Counted from the first letter of the stretch, positions 26,709-35,895 are shown. The stretch: DNA of 56,528 nt from Peptostreptococcaceae bacterium (GCA_029983575.1 JASBZE010000001.1:1-56528); one strand, 5' to 3'. A program made the numbers and translations. Notes: generated by a model from the sequence alone, not told the origin.

Positions 26709-29700
26709 ATGTGCAAGCATTGTGGTTTTGAGCCATTGGTTAACTCAAGCGTCAAAGATGCTGAGAAGAAAGTATTTGATTTTTGGCAAGAAGAGGATTT
26801 ATTAAATAAGATCGTAAAAAACCGTGAAGGAAAAGAAAGCTATGTGTTCTATGAAGGACCTCCAACAGCTAACGGAAATCCTGGAATACATCACGTCGTA
26901 GCTAGAACCTTAAAGGATTGGGTTTGTAGATACAAGGCTATGCAGGGATACCAAGTAAAGAGAAAAGCAGGATGGGATACTCACGGTCTTCCTGTAGAGA
27001 TTCAAGTAGAAAAGGAACTAGGATTAAAAGATAAGCAGGAAATAGAAAAGTACGGTATAGCAGAGTTCAACCAAAAATGTAGAGAATCTGTTTTTAAGTT
27101 TGAAAAACAGTGGAGGCTTATGTCTCAGAGGATGGCATATGGAGTTGACCTAGAAAATCCGTACATAACACTAGAGAACGACTATATAGAGACAGTTTTT
27201 TGGATTTTAGATAAATTTAATAAAGAGGGGCTTTTATACGAGGGACATAAGATACTTCCATATTGCCCAAGATGCGGGACCGGTCTTGCTTCACACGAGG
27301 TAGCTCAAGGGTATAAGGAAGTTAAATCCAATACACTTGTAGCTAAGTTTAAGAAGAAGGGCACTGAAAATGAGTACTTCCTAGCTTGGACTACAACTCC
27401 TTGGACACTGCCATTAAATGTTGTTTTGACTGTGCATCCAGAGGTTACTTACATAAAGGCGAAAAAAGGCGACGAGTACTACTATCTAGCTGAAGCTTTG
27501 GCTGATAAACACCTTGGTGAAGGGGAGTACGAAGTTGTTGAGAAGATGCAAGGAAAAGATCTTGAGTATCAAGAGTACGAGCAACTAATGCCTTTTGTTG
27601 AACTAAAGGACAAGGCGTTTTTTATAACACTTGGAGAATATGTTACAACTGAAGACGGTACGGGAATCGTTCATACTGCTCCTGCTTTTGGTGAGGATGA
27701 CTACAATCTAGGTAGAAGATACGGAATACCTGTAGTTCAGCCAGTTGATGAGGAAGGTAAGTTTACAGCTACTCCATGGGAAGGAAGATTCGTAATGGAA
27801 GACGGATTAGACGTGGAGATAATCAAGTGGCTAGCTAAAGAGAATAAGCTATTCTCTAAGGAAAAAGTAGAACATAACTATCCACATTGTTGGAGATGCC
27901 AAACTCCATTGGTTTATTATGCTAAGCCTAGCTGGTATATAGAGATGACTAAGCTAAAGGATACTCTTATCAAAAATAACAACGGGGTAAACTGGTATCC
28001 AGAGTTTGTCGGACAGGGAAGATTTGGAAATTGGCTTGAAGAGCTAAAAGACTGGGCTATTTCAAGAAGTAGATATTGGGGTACTCCTCTACCTGTTTGG
28101 AGATGTGAATGCGGTCATGTTGAAACAGTTGGATCAAGACAAGAGCTTGCTGACAAGGCTATAGAAGAGGTGGATCCAAAGACAATTGAATTACATAGAC
28201 CTTATATAGACGAAGTACATCTTAAGTGTGAGAGCTGTGGAGGTAAGATGACTAGGGTTCCTGACGTTATTGACTGTTGGTTCGATTCAGGGGCGATGCC
28301 TTTTGCTCAACACCACTACCCATTTGAAAACAAGGAAAACTTCGATAAATTATTCCCTGCAGATTTCATTTGTGAGGGTATAGATCAAACGAGAGGATGG
28401 TTCTATTCTCTATTGGCGGTTTCTTCTTTTGTAACAGGCAAGGCTCCTTATAAAAACGTACTTGTAAACGACCTTGTACTAGACAAAGAAGGTAAGAAGA
28501 TGAGTAAGTCTAGAGGTAATACAGTAGATCCTTTCCAAATGTTCGATAAGTACGGTGCAGACGCTCTAAGATGGTACATTCTTTACGTTTCACCACCTTG
28601 GACTCCAATGAGGTTTGACGAAGATGGATTAAAAGAGATAATGAGTAAATTCGTAGGTACTTTAAAGAATACTTACAATTTCTTTACTCTTTACGCAAAT
28701 ACAGATGGCGTTGATCCAAAGAGCTTCTTCGTTGAATACAAGGATAGACCTGAGATAGATAGATGGATGCTATCAAGATTAAACAATCTTAAAAAAGAAG
28801 TAACTGAGAATCTAGAGGTATTTGAAGTAAATAAAACTATAAGAAGGATGCAGGAATTCTTAAACGACGACCTATCAAACTGGTACATCAGAAGATGTAG
28901 GAGGAGATTCTGGACAACTGAACTAGATCAAGATAAAAAGGCGGTTTACAATACTACCTATGAGGTACTTGAGGAGTTCTCAAGGATGATAGCACCATTT
29001 GCACCTTTCCTATCAGAGGAGATGTATCAGAAACTAACTGGCGAATTCTCAGTTCACATGGCGGATTATCCTGAATTTAATCCAGATTTAGTTGATGAAA
29101 AGCTAGAAGAAAAGATGGAAGTTACTCGTAACCTAGTAACTCTTGGTAGAGCAGCTAGAGAGAGCTCAAAAGTAAAGGTACGTCAACCACTAAACTCTGT
29201 AATGGTCGATGGAAAGTACGAAGCAGTCATGGGAGATTTGCAAGAACTAATCAAAGAGGAACTAAATGTAAAAGAAGTGGTATTTGCAAAAAATCTTTCA
29301 GAGTTTATGAACTTCTCGCTTAAGCCAAACTTTAAGGAGCTTGGTCCAAAGCTAGGTAAGAATATGAATCTATTTGCCAAGACTCTTTCAGAGTTAGACG
29401 CACATGAAGCTGTTGAGGAACTTGAGTCAGGAGCTAAACTAAGCGTAAATCTTGATGGAGAGCAGTTTGACTTCACATTAGATGATGTTATAGTAAACAT
29501 AAGTGCGAAAGAGGGATTTGACGTTGCTATGGCGAACAATATGTTCGTAATCCTAGACACTCATTTAACTGATGAACTCGTTATGGAAGGACTGGCTAGA
29601 GAATTTGTATCTAAGGTACAGCAAATGAGAAAGGCTAGTGGATTTGAAGTATTGGATAATATAAGGGTGTACTACAAAGCGGATGAAGATGTCAAGAAGG

Positions 29701-29831
29701 CTCTAGAAGCTTTTGACGAGTACATCAAGTCTGAGACTCTAACAGTAGAGCTTATCGAATCTGATGGAGAAGGATTTGAAGTTCAAGATCTAAATGATCA
29801 CGAGACTAAGATGAAGGTCGAAAAAGCTTAG
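26709..29831 (+). CDS. ileS: Isoleucyl-tRNA synthetase, long type-2 form
   Basis: Class I aminoacyl-tRNA synthetase, 1040 residues. The HIGH-type motif reads GNPGIHH (about residues 57-63), within FYEGPPTANGNPGIHHVVARTLKDW; the KMSKS motif lies at about 597-601. Cysteine pairs (CPRC, CWRC, CESC) are scattered through the editing and catalytic regions. PGIHH and the length place it with the eukaryote-like type-2 IleRS, a group often resistant to mupirocin; resistance here is inference. AAGGAG lies 9 bases before the ATG. Expression is controlled by the T-box leader. Confidence 0.97.
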   Translation: MCKHCGFEPLVNSSVKDAEKKVFDFWQEEDLLNKIVKNREGKESYVFYEGPPTANGNPGIHHVVARTLKDWVCRYKAMQGYQVKRKAGWDTHGLPVEIQVEKELGLKDKQEIEKYGIAEFNQKCRESVFKFEKQWRLMSQRMAYGVDLENPYITLENDYIETVFWILDKFNKEGLLYEGHKILPYCPRCGTGLASHEVAQGYKEVKSNTLVAKFKKKGTENEYFLAWTTTPWTLPLNVVLTVHPEVTYIKAKKGDEYYYLAEALADKHLGEGEYEVVEKMQGKDLEYQEYEQLMPFVELKDKAFFITLGEYVTTEDGTGIVHTAPAFGEDDYNLGRRYGIPVVQPVDEEGKFTATPWEGRFVMEDGLDVEIIKWLAKENKLFSKEKVEHNYPHCWRCQTPLVYYAKPSWYIEMTKLKDTLIKNNNGVNWYPEFVGQGRFGNWLEELKDWAISRSRYWGTPLPVWRCECGHVETVGSRQELADKAIEEVDPKTIELHRPYIDEVHLKCESCGGKMTRVPDVIDCWFDSGAMPFAQHHYPFENKENFDKLFPADFICEGIDQTRGWFYSLLAVSSFVTGKAPYKNVLVNDLVLDKEGKKMSKSRGNTVDPFQMFDKYGADALRWYILYVSPPWTPMRFDEDGLKEIMSKFVGTLKNTYNFFTLYANTDGVDPKSFFVEYKDRPEIDRWMLSRLNNLKKEVTENLEVFEVNKTIRRMQEFLNDDLSNWYIRRCRRRFWTTELDQDKKAVYNTTYEVLEEFSRMIAPFAPFLSEEMYQKLTGEFSVHMADYPEFNPDLVDEKLEEKMEVTRNLVTLGRAARESSKVKVRQPLNSVMVDGKYEAVMGDLQELIKEELNVKEVVFAKNLSEFMNFSLKPNFKELGPKLGKNMNLFAKTLSELDAHEAVEELESGAKLSVNLDGEQFDFTLDDVIVNISAKEGFDVAMANNMFVILDTHLTDELVMEGLAREFVSKVQQMRKASGFEVLDNIRVYYKADEDVKKALEAFDEYIKSETLTVELIESDGEGFEVQDLNDHETKMKVEKA

Positions 29832-29871
29832 ATAGCTATCAGCATTAAATTTCTAGTACGTTGTGGTAAAA

Positions 29872-30819
29872 ATGAAAAAAAATAAAGTATTGATAATAAG
29901 ATATTTGGTATTTTTCCTTGTGGTGGCAACCACTGTATATTTTGTCACCACTAGGGCAATACTTTTATCAAATGCTCCAAAGGGAGCAAAACTCATATAT
30001 TTGTACGACGTTAGATACAAACTATACTACATGAGTTTAGCAATGGTGGCACTGGTATACTTTGAAGTATTGTTGAATATGGATATCTTAAATCTTATAG
30101 GAACTAAAAAAGTAAGAGTACTAATCAGAGTTTTGAGTGTGATACTAACTGTAGTTCTAATAGGAAGGCTTAGTGTTTCCATGGCACTGAGAGATAACTA
30201 CAGAGAGTATTCATACGATGGTGGCATAATTGTAGTCAAGGGATTATTTTCTTATGAACCGACATATTATAAGTATGAGAAAAGCGGTAAGTATTATAAG
30301 ATAAATCCTGAAATTATTAGTTCAAAAGAGTTTTTTGAGTTTATAGGTGAAAATTCCACAATAGACCAGAATGGAAAACTAATAACCATTGAGAGAAATG
30401 AAGATTCCCAAGGCAATATAAATAATCCTAAAAAAGAAAAAGAAACTGACAAAGGTAAATCCATTGAGTATGAAATCAATAGGGATGAAATCAATAAATT
30501 AAACAAGGAAGAAGATGAATGGATTAAAAAAGTTGACAGTGGCTATGATAGGATATACCGAGAAAAATTATCTTCAAAATATGGTAACAAGTCAAAAGAA
30601 TATACAGCAAAAGGAGAAGTATTTTATATATTAAAAGAAAATAAATCAGAGGTTGTTTATATTCAGTTTGATAGGGAAGATGAAAATACCAAGTCCATGC
30701 TTTATGAAGTTAGAAAGTCAAAAAAACAAAAAGATGGAAGTTACTCCAGATTTGAAAGTGAACTTTTGAATAGGTATATATACTATTACGATTCAAATGA
30801 GATAAAAGAAATAGGTTAA
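29872..30819 (+). CDS. Hypothetical membrane protein
   Basis: I do not recognise this 315-residue protein. It has three predicted membrane segments (roughly residues 6-25, 45-66 and 81-101). A soluble, strongly charged C-terminal domain of about 200 residues follows, with a Lys/Glu-rich stretch around 175-210 and many tyrosines. The ribosome-binding site is weak, and a GTG start at 29863 is an alternative. It follows ileS by 40 bases and ends at a strong hairpin. No catalytic motif is visible. Confidence 0.7.
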   Translation: MKKNKVLIIRYLVFFLVVATTVYFVTTRAILLSNAPKGAKLIYLYDVRYKLYYMSLAMVALVYFEVLLNMDILNLIGTKKVRVLIRVLSVILTVVLIGRLSVSMALRDNYREYSYDGGIIVVKGLFSYEPTYYKYEKSGKYYKINPEIISSKEFFEFIGENSTIDQNGKLITIERNEDSQGNINNPKKEKETDKGKSIEYEINRDEINKLNKEEDEWIKKVDSGYDRIYREKLSSKYGNKSKEYTAKGEVFYILKENKSEVVYIQFDREDENTKSMLYEVRKSKKQKDGSYSRFESELLNRYIYYYDSNEIKEIG

Positions 30820-30850
30820 TTTTTAAATGAAATTAAGTGCTACAAATAAG

Positions 30851-30881
30851 GAGGGTGGTCAAGCATAGGACCACCCTCTTT
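30851..30881 (+). terminator. Terminator between the hypothetical gene and the minus-strand transporter genes
   Basis: GAGGGTGGTC (30851-30860) and GACCACCCTC (30869-30878) form a perfect 10-base stem with an 8-base loop and a short T-tract. It lies in the convergent gap. Confidence 0.8.
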
Positions 30882-30949
30882 AAGATTGTTACATAAATGC
30901 ATATTGATGTTGTACTATTTAAGCCTAGGGGTGTGTAAATTATCTATAT

Positions 30950-31873
30950 CTACGCCTTGACTCTTTTTTTAAAGTTTATCTCCAAGCTTATCACAGATAG
31001 TATTACGATTACTGCTCCTAGGACCTGCATAGGACTGATGGCCTCTTGAAATACCAAGAAAGCCATGAAACTAGCAAATATCGGCTCTAGAGCTACCATC
31101 ATAGATGGAAGTGAGGTTCCTATATAGTCTGTGCATTTTAAATACAAACTAGAAGCAACATAAGTAGAAAATACCCCGACACATAAAATGTTTAGCACAA
31201 TAAACCAAGGTGAGTTAGAATTGATAATAGAATTTTTTATGCCAGGAAAATCAACAAATATACCAAGTATTATTGCCGCACTCCAAAATCCGTACAATAA
31301 CATTGAATCCTTGCTGTATTTGTTTTTTGCCATCTTAGGTATTATTATCTGAAGTGCAAAGGTAAGTCCGTTAAAAGCACCGAAGATAACGCCCCACATA
31401 TCCAAATTAGAGGATCCATTTTCAAAAATATCTATGACCATCAAGCATCCTATTATACAAGTTGTTATGAGGATGGCTTTTTTTGTGCTAAAACCTTCTT
31501 TAAATAAGAAGTAATTAAAGATGGTTACCCAAATCGGATTGGAGAACATCAGCACTGTCGCCACAGCAATTGGAACCCTCTCCACTGAAAGACTGTAGAG
31601 GGTAAGACCAAATGCGTATGAAATCGCCCCGTATACAATACAAAAAATAAGTCCCTTAATTCCTATCTTAAACACCGACCTATCCTTTATCAAATAGGTT
31701 AGAGTGAGTAAAACTGCCGCTGTAAAGCACCTAAAAAATGATATAGAAGTAGATGGAAGATTGTACATACTTAGGTATCTGCTGTTAATGGCCATTATAC
31801 TCCAAAAAAAAGTTGCAATTACCATCATAGCGATACCTTTTCTCTTACTGCTTGATATTTCAATCACCTCCAA
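30950..31873 (-). CDS. DMT-superfamily (EamA) transporter
   Basis: A roughly 300-residue membrane protein with about ten hydrophobic segments arranged as two EamA repeats. The drug/metabolite transporter superfamily exports small metabolites, but the substrate cannot be read from the sequence. The start is unclear: the TTG at 31873 has its SD-like GGAGG inside the reading frame (31871-31867). The best-spaced in-frame codon after it is ATA at 31858, and the first ATG is at 31828. It lies on the same strand as rarD but downstream of it, with its own extended -10 (31899-31907). Confidence 0.85.
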   Translation of the reverse strand: MEVIEISSSKRKGIAMMVIATFFWSIMAINSRYLSMYNLPSTSISFFRCFTAAVLLTLTYLIKDRSVFKIGIKGLIFCIVYGAISYAFGLTLYSLSVERVPIAVATVLMFSNPIWVTIFNYFLFKEGFSTKKAILITTCIIGCLMVIDIFENGSSNLDMWGVIFGAFNGLTFALQIIIPKMAKNKYSKDSMLLYGFWSAAIILGIFVDFPGIKNSIINSNSPWFIVLNILCVGVFSTYVASSLYLKCTDYIGTSLPSMMVALEPIFASFMAFLVFQEAISPMQVLGAVIVILSVISLEINFKKRVKA

Positions 31874-31898
31874 AAGAACGACGAGTCAATTAAGTTAA

Positions 31899-31907
31899 AT
31901 TATATCA
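31899..31907 (-). promoter_or_regulatory. Extended -10 promoter of the EamA transporter gene
   Basis: On the minus strand TGATATAAT is a perfect extended -10 (31907 to 31899). The -35 position is poor. The hairpin ATAATTT-GAAGT-AAATTAT (31922-31940) lies just upstream and may help end rarD transcription. Confidence 0.5.
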
Positions 31908-31975
31908 TCTAAAACACATCAATAATTTGAAGTAAATTATCTAGAACATATATTAAAGTATAAATTTTTTTAATC

Positions 31976-32848
31976 TTATATCTTTACGCGTTCTGATCTT
32001 ATCGTTGAACTCATATAAATTATTATAGCAACCCAAATGAAAATAAAGCTTATGATATTTATCTTCGTAAGTGGTTCCTTATAAACTAGAGCACCTATCA
32101 TAAGTTGCATCATAGGATTTATATACATTAGTATACCCGCAGTCGCCATTGGAGTAGTTCTCATACCCCTTGCGAATAGTACCTGTGGAATAGCCGTCAC
32201 AACACCTGTCATAGGAACTAGAACTAGACTTAACCCACTTAGATTAGACAAAGCCCCTATGCCTTTTGATTCAAAATAACCTATAGCTATAAGTGCTAGT
32301 GGAGTCATTATAAGCGTCTCTACAAATACTGACACCATTCCCGAACAACTTACCTTCTTCTTTGCGGCACCATATATAGAAAAAGATAAGGCTATCATAA
32401 GAGCTAATACAGGTATTTTTCCATATACGAAAATAGGTATCATAACACCGATAAATGCGATTGCTATAGCTATGCCCTTAACCTTAGTGATTTTTTCATG
32501 AAATAGAAAAAAACCTAATATAAATGAAATAATTGGGAATAGGAAATACGCAAGAGAGGCTTCGACGATGTGGTTTGTAACTACCGCAAATATGTACAAG
32601 CCCCAGTTTAGCGTTACTGCTATAGAAGCGTAAACCAAAAACTTCATTTCGGTTTTATTTTTAAATACACGCTTTAATTCACTAGCTCCTCCTGTCAAAA
32701 CAATAATGATTCCGCAAAAAACAAACGACCATACTATCCTGGAGGAGAGTGCGTAAATAGAGCTTAAACCGTTGAGAGACTTCCAAAATATTGGTAAGAC
32801 ACCCCAGAAAAGATAACATAGAAGAATTGATAAAGGTCCTTTTTTCAT
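31976..32848 (-). CDS. rarD: RarD-type EamA family transporter
   Basis: A 290-residue, ten-segment membrane protein of the DMT superfamily. The start MKKGPLSILLCYLFWGVLPIFWK and the SRIVWSF and EASLAYFLFPIISF stretches are characteristic of the RarD subgroup. The transported compound is not established; the name comes from E. coli. GGGAGG lies about 6 bases before the ATG. Its leader overlaps a long terminator-like hairpin and shares a 19-base segment with the leader of the M24 peptidase gene upstream on the same strand. Confidence 0.9.
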   Translation of the reverse strand: MKKGPLSILLCYLFWGVLPIFWKSLNGLSSIYALSSRIVWSFVFCGIIIVLTGGASELKRVFKNKTEMKFLVYASIAVTLNWGLYIFAVVTNHIVEASLAYFLFPIISFILGFFLFHEKITKVKGIAIAIAFIGVMIPIFVYGKIPVLALMIALSFSIYGAAKKKVSCSGMVSVFVETLIMTPLALIAIGYFESKGIGALSNLSGLSLVLVPMTGVVTAIPQVLFARGMRTTPMATAGILMYINPMMQLMIGALVYKEPLTKINIISFIFIWVAIIIYMSSTIRSERVKI

Positions 32849-32860
32849 AGTTAACCTCCC

Positions 32861-32905
32861 AAAAAAATATTAGTACGACCGAGGAAAACCTCAGTCATAC
32901 TAATA
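32861..32905 (-). terminator. Minus-strand terminator/attenuator upstream of rarD
   Basis: Read on the minus strand, a 17-base stem (32905-32889 with 32884-32868, G-U pairs only as exceptions), a TTTT loop and seven Ts (32867-32861). It lies 13 bases before the rarD start. It can end transcripts from the upstream peptidase gene or attenuate rarD. Confidence 0.8.
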
Positions 32906-32933
32906 TAATACACTCTCTTTTCACAAAAATCAA
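32905..32933 (-). promoter_or_regulatory. rarD promoter overlapping the terminator
   Basis: Minus strand: TTGATT (32933-32928), 17-base spacer, TATTAT (32910-32905). Transcription would start near 32898, inside the 5' arm of the terminator stem, so initiated transcripts lose part of the hairpin. Confidence 0.55.
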
Positions 32934-33036
32934 CATTATTTCATAAGCATAAAATTAATATAGTATTTGTTCATAAAGTTATGAAAAACGAAGAAATAAA
33001 TCTTCCTCAAATTTTATAATCATAAAATCAACGAGA

Positions 33037-34116
33037 TTAGTCGATTACTATTATATCCTTTGTGAAACTATTTAAAGATTCGCATCCGTCCTCAGTAACT
33101 AGCACTAGGTCTTCAACTCTAACTCCAAACTCTCCTTGTAGATATATTCCCGGTTCTATTGAGAATATCATACCAGGTTCTGCAACTATCTCTGATACAG
33201 AAGATACATCACCGAAATCATGGTCTTCTAAGCCGCACATATGACCTGTTCTGTGAGTAAACTGTGGTCCGTATCCCTTTTCTGTTATGTAATCTCTACA
33301 AGCCGCGTCAACGTCTTTAAGTTTAACACCCGGCTTAACCTTAGCTATACCTCTCTCGCAAGCCTCTCTTACTATATTGTAAACTTCCTTGCCTTTTTCT
33401 GGTACGCTCTTGTAAAATACTGTTCTGGTCATATCTGAGCAGTAGCTGTCCTTTAATCCACCTATATCTAGGATTATGGCATCTCCCTCTTTCATATATC
33501 TATCTCCAGGTTCTCCGTGTGGGTTAGCTCCGTTTGCAGCAATACCTATTATCGGATCGAAAGAAACTCCTTCACAACCAACTTCTTTGTATAGTTGAAC
33601 GAGTTCATCTGCCATTTCAATCTCGCTCTTTTTAGGATCGAGTATTTCTTTTATAAGCCTTTCCATTACATTGTCATTGATCTTAGAAGATTTTTTCATA
33701 AGTTCAATTTCTTCGGCATCTTTGACCATTCTCATATTGTCTATTATGTAAGAAACGTTTATAAACTTATTTCCCTCTTTATGACCCATAAGACCTAGAA
33801 GGAATCTCGCAGGCCAGTTTTTGTCAACTCCTATTGTAACCCCATCTTTAACGTATGAAGCCACTATTGCTACAGAATCTTCCGTATCGTTATAAACTAC
33901 TGGCTCAACTCCATAATCCTTATCTAGAGGGAATAATTCGTTGATAAATAGTTTGTGATCCCCTTGAGAATCTAGCAATAAAGCGAAAAGTCTCTCTCCT
34001 GAATTTAATTTCAGTCCTGTTAAATAAAAAATAGCGTATGAATCAGAGATTATAGCTTGTGCTATATCGTCTTTCTTCATCATATCAAGAACCTTTTGAA
34101 CTCTTTGTGCTTTCAT
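33037..34116 (-). CDS. M24-family Xaa-Pro peptidase
   Basis: Cytosolic metallopeptidase of the creatinase/aminopeptidase P fold, 359 residues. After an N-terminal creatinase-like domain, the metal ligands are visible: ILDIGGLKDSYCSDMTRT (two Asp), HRTGHMCGLEDHD (His), SIEPGIY (Glu) and GVRVEDLVLV (Glu). The start at 34116 has GGGAGG about 7 bases upstream; an in-frame start 60 bases earlier would add a poorly conserved stretch. It probably cleaves Xaa-Pro dipeptides or N-termini. It is transcribed apart from the neighbouring plus-strand genes. Confidence 0.9.
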   Translation of the reverse strand: MKAQRVQKVLDMMKKDDIAQAIISDSYAIFYLTGLKLNSGERLFALLLDSQGDHKLFINELFPLDKDYGVEPVVYNDTEDSVAIVASYVKDGVTIGVDKNWPARFLLGLMGHKEGNKFINVSYIIDNMRMVKDAEEIELMKKSSKINDNVMERLIKEILDPKKSEIEMADELVQLYKEVGCEGVSFDPIIGIAANGANPHGEPGDRYMKEGDAIILDIGGLKDSYCSDMTRTVFYKSVPEKGKEVYNIVREACERGIAKVKPGVKLKDVDAACRDYITEKGYGPQFTHRTGHMCGLEDHDFGDVSSVSEIVAEPGMIFSIEPGIYLQGEFGVRVEDLVLVTEDGCESLNSFTKDIIVID

Positions 34117-34297
34117 TTTAGCACCTCCCAAAAAAATATTATACAATATTATTTTATCATGAAATAGTAAATACATATAGGGTAATGAAGGAAATTTTAA
34201 AAAAGAGTTTGAGCTATCACATACGAAATAAAAATATTTTTTTCAACTGAAACTGCTTAAATATGAGAACCGCTACTGTTTTTTGAGTAAAGTGTCC

Positions 34298-34326
34298 TTG
34301 ATATATAAAGGGATATTTGTTATAAT
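34298..34326 (+). promoter_or_regulatory. Strong promoter of the SH3-NlpC/P60 gene
   Basis: TTGATA (34298-34303), 17-base spacer, TATAAT (34321-34326), plus TG at the extended -10 position. It lies 60 bases before the start codon. This is one of the most complete promoters in the window, suggesting high expression. Confidence 0.78.
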
Positions 34327-34386
34327 GGTTTCGTGATTTACGTTTAATTTCACACATTTGGGCTGAAAATGAAAGGTGGTATTCGA

Positions 34387-35730
34387 ATGAAAAAAGCTAT
34401 AGCAGCTGCAGGCTTAGGTGTGGTGGCGATCGCACTTAGCTCAGGTTCTGCACACGCTTCGGAAAATGTGGATGCATCTCAAACAGCCTTGGAAGTAAAA
34501 CATGACCAAGGGAATTCTGCTGATGCGGATTCAATTGAAAATCCCGGTGGTGATCTAGGGTCTTACGAAAACAGTGTTTCCTATGACAAGACATCACCAG
34601 TACCGTCTCAATCAACTGAAGATAAAGGCGTTAAAGCGGATGATTCAAAAGCAAATGATTCAATTGATTACGCACAAAAAGATGTAACCTCAGTGGAGAA
34701 GACAGAAAGTAAAGATGGCACAGTTAGTCAGTTTAAAAATGACAAAGACAGGGCTGTTGTCAGCAGCGGTGGACTGAACATCAGAGTAAACCCCAATGTT
34801 TCAGAAAAAATGATTGGAACTCTAGGTGAGGGCGAAGAGGTAAAAGTTCTAGACAGACAAGGAGGATGGGCTAAGGTCCAAACTAAAAATGGCATAGGAT
34901 GGGTTAGTGGATACTATGTTGTCGGAGATACAAAGGTAGACAATGTACTACAGAACCAACCTAAAAAAGCCGTTATAGGTTCTCCTAAAGAAAATGTGAA
35001 GGTAGTTACAACTGAACAAAAAGATCCTTCATACATCAAGACTAGCGGTAAGGTCGTTTCTTATACGGACTTAAATGTTAGGATGGGTCCTGGAACAAGC
35101 ACTTCTGTAATTGGAACCGCATCTAAGGGACAAGTTGTGAATATTATTGAAGAGAGCGATGGATGGTATAAGGTTATAACAGACAGTGGTCTCACAGGTT
35201 GGTGTAGTGGTGCGTACATTACGCAAATCGAAGAGCCTACAGCCATTTCAAATGCCGTAAATGGATCTGTTGAAGCAGACAAGGCCTCTTCAAAAATTGA
35301 GGAAAAGAAAGCGGAACAACAAAAGACCGATTCAATCCCTTCTTCAGCTAAGGGAAATCAAGTTGTCAAGGCAGCTTCAAGGTTATTGGGTACTCCATAC
35401 GTCTGGGGAGGATCTACGACTAGAGGATTTGATTGTTCTGGATTTACTCAATACGTATTTGAAAATTCACTAGGTATAAATATACCAAGGGTTTCTTCTC
35501 AACAGGCTGCTGGAGGTAAAGCAGTAGCTAAGGGCCAATATCAAGTAGGAGATCTAGTATATTTTGCAACTACTGGAAGGGGAACTACAAGTCACGTAGG
35601 AATATATATAGGAGATAATATGTTTATACATGCAAGTGGTACTCCATCAAATCCTGACAGGGTCAAAGTTGATTCACTAGGATCATCTTATTGGCAAAAA
35701 GCACTTCTAGGTGCGAGAAGATACAGTTAA
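34387..35730 (+). CDS. Secreted SH3-SH3-NlpC/P60 peptidoglycan endopeptidase
   Basis: A 447-residue exported cell-wall hydrolase. The signal peptide (MKKAIAAAGLGVVAIALSSG) probably ends at SAHA before residue 25. An acidic linker, two bacterial SH3 domains (about 115-170 and 220-280), a second linker and a C-terminal NlpC/P60 domain follow. The catalytic triad is C350 (FDCSGF), H403 (SHVGIYI) and H415 (IHASG). The family cuts D-Glu-diaminopimelate-type bonds in stem peptides. AGGTGG lies 6 bases before the ATG; an earlier start at 34369 is not supported. It stands alone under its own promoter. Confidence 0.93.
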   Translation: MKKAIAAAGLGVVAIALSSGSAHASENVDASQTALEVKHDQGNSADADSIENPGGDLGSYENSVSYDKTSPVPSQSTEDKGVKADDSKANDSIDYAQKDVTSVEKTESKDGTVSQFKNDKDRAVVSSGGLNIRVNPNVSEKMIGTLGEGEEVKVLDRQGGWAKVQTKNGIGWVSGYYVVGDTKVDNVLQNQPKKAVIGSPKENVKVVTTEQKDPSYIKTSGKVVSYTDLNVRMGPGTSTSVIGTASKGQVVNIIEESDGWYKVITDSGLTGWCSGAYITQIEEPTAISNAVNGSVEADKASSKIEEKKAEQQKTDSIPSSAKGNQVVKAASRLLGTPYVWGGSTTRGFDCSGFTQYVFENSLGINIPRVSSQQAAGGKAVAKGQYQVGDLVYFATTGRGTTSHVGIYIGDNMFIHASGTPSNPDRVKVDSLGSSYWQKALLGARRYS

Positions 35731-35770
35731 AATTAAAGAGCTGGTTTTAGTACAAGCTTATTAACTAATT

Positions 35771-35798
35771 CATTCCTTCCAGGAATCTGGAAGGAATG
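35771..35798. repeat. Perfect 12-bp inverted repeat between the NlpC/P60 gene and rnfC
   Basis: CATTCCTTCCAG (35771-35782), spacer GAAT, CTGGAAGGAATG (35787-35798). There is no T-tract on either side, so it is either a terminator lacking one or a protein-binding palindrome ahead of the rnf operon. Confidence 0.85.
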
Positions 35799-35895
35799 TA
35801 ATTACGTATAAATGTATACAATTTTTTTTGTTTTTATAGTATACTATTATATGTAATAACTTTTTATTTAATTTATCTAATAAGGGGGTAAAGGA

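Noticed and set aside
34369..34386. Longer start for the SH3-NlpC/P60 protein
   Set aside because: It would place charged residues before the signal peptide and put AGGTGG inside the coding region.
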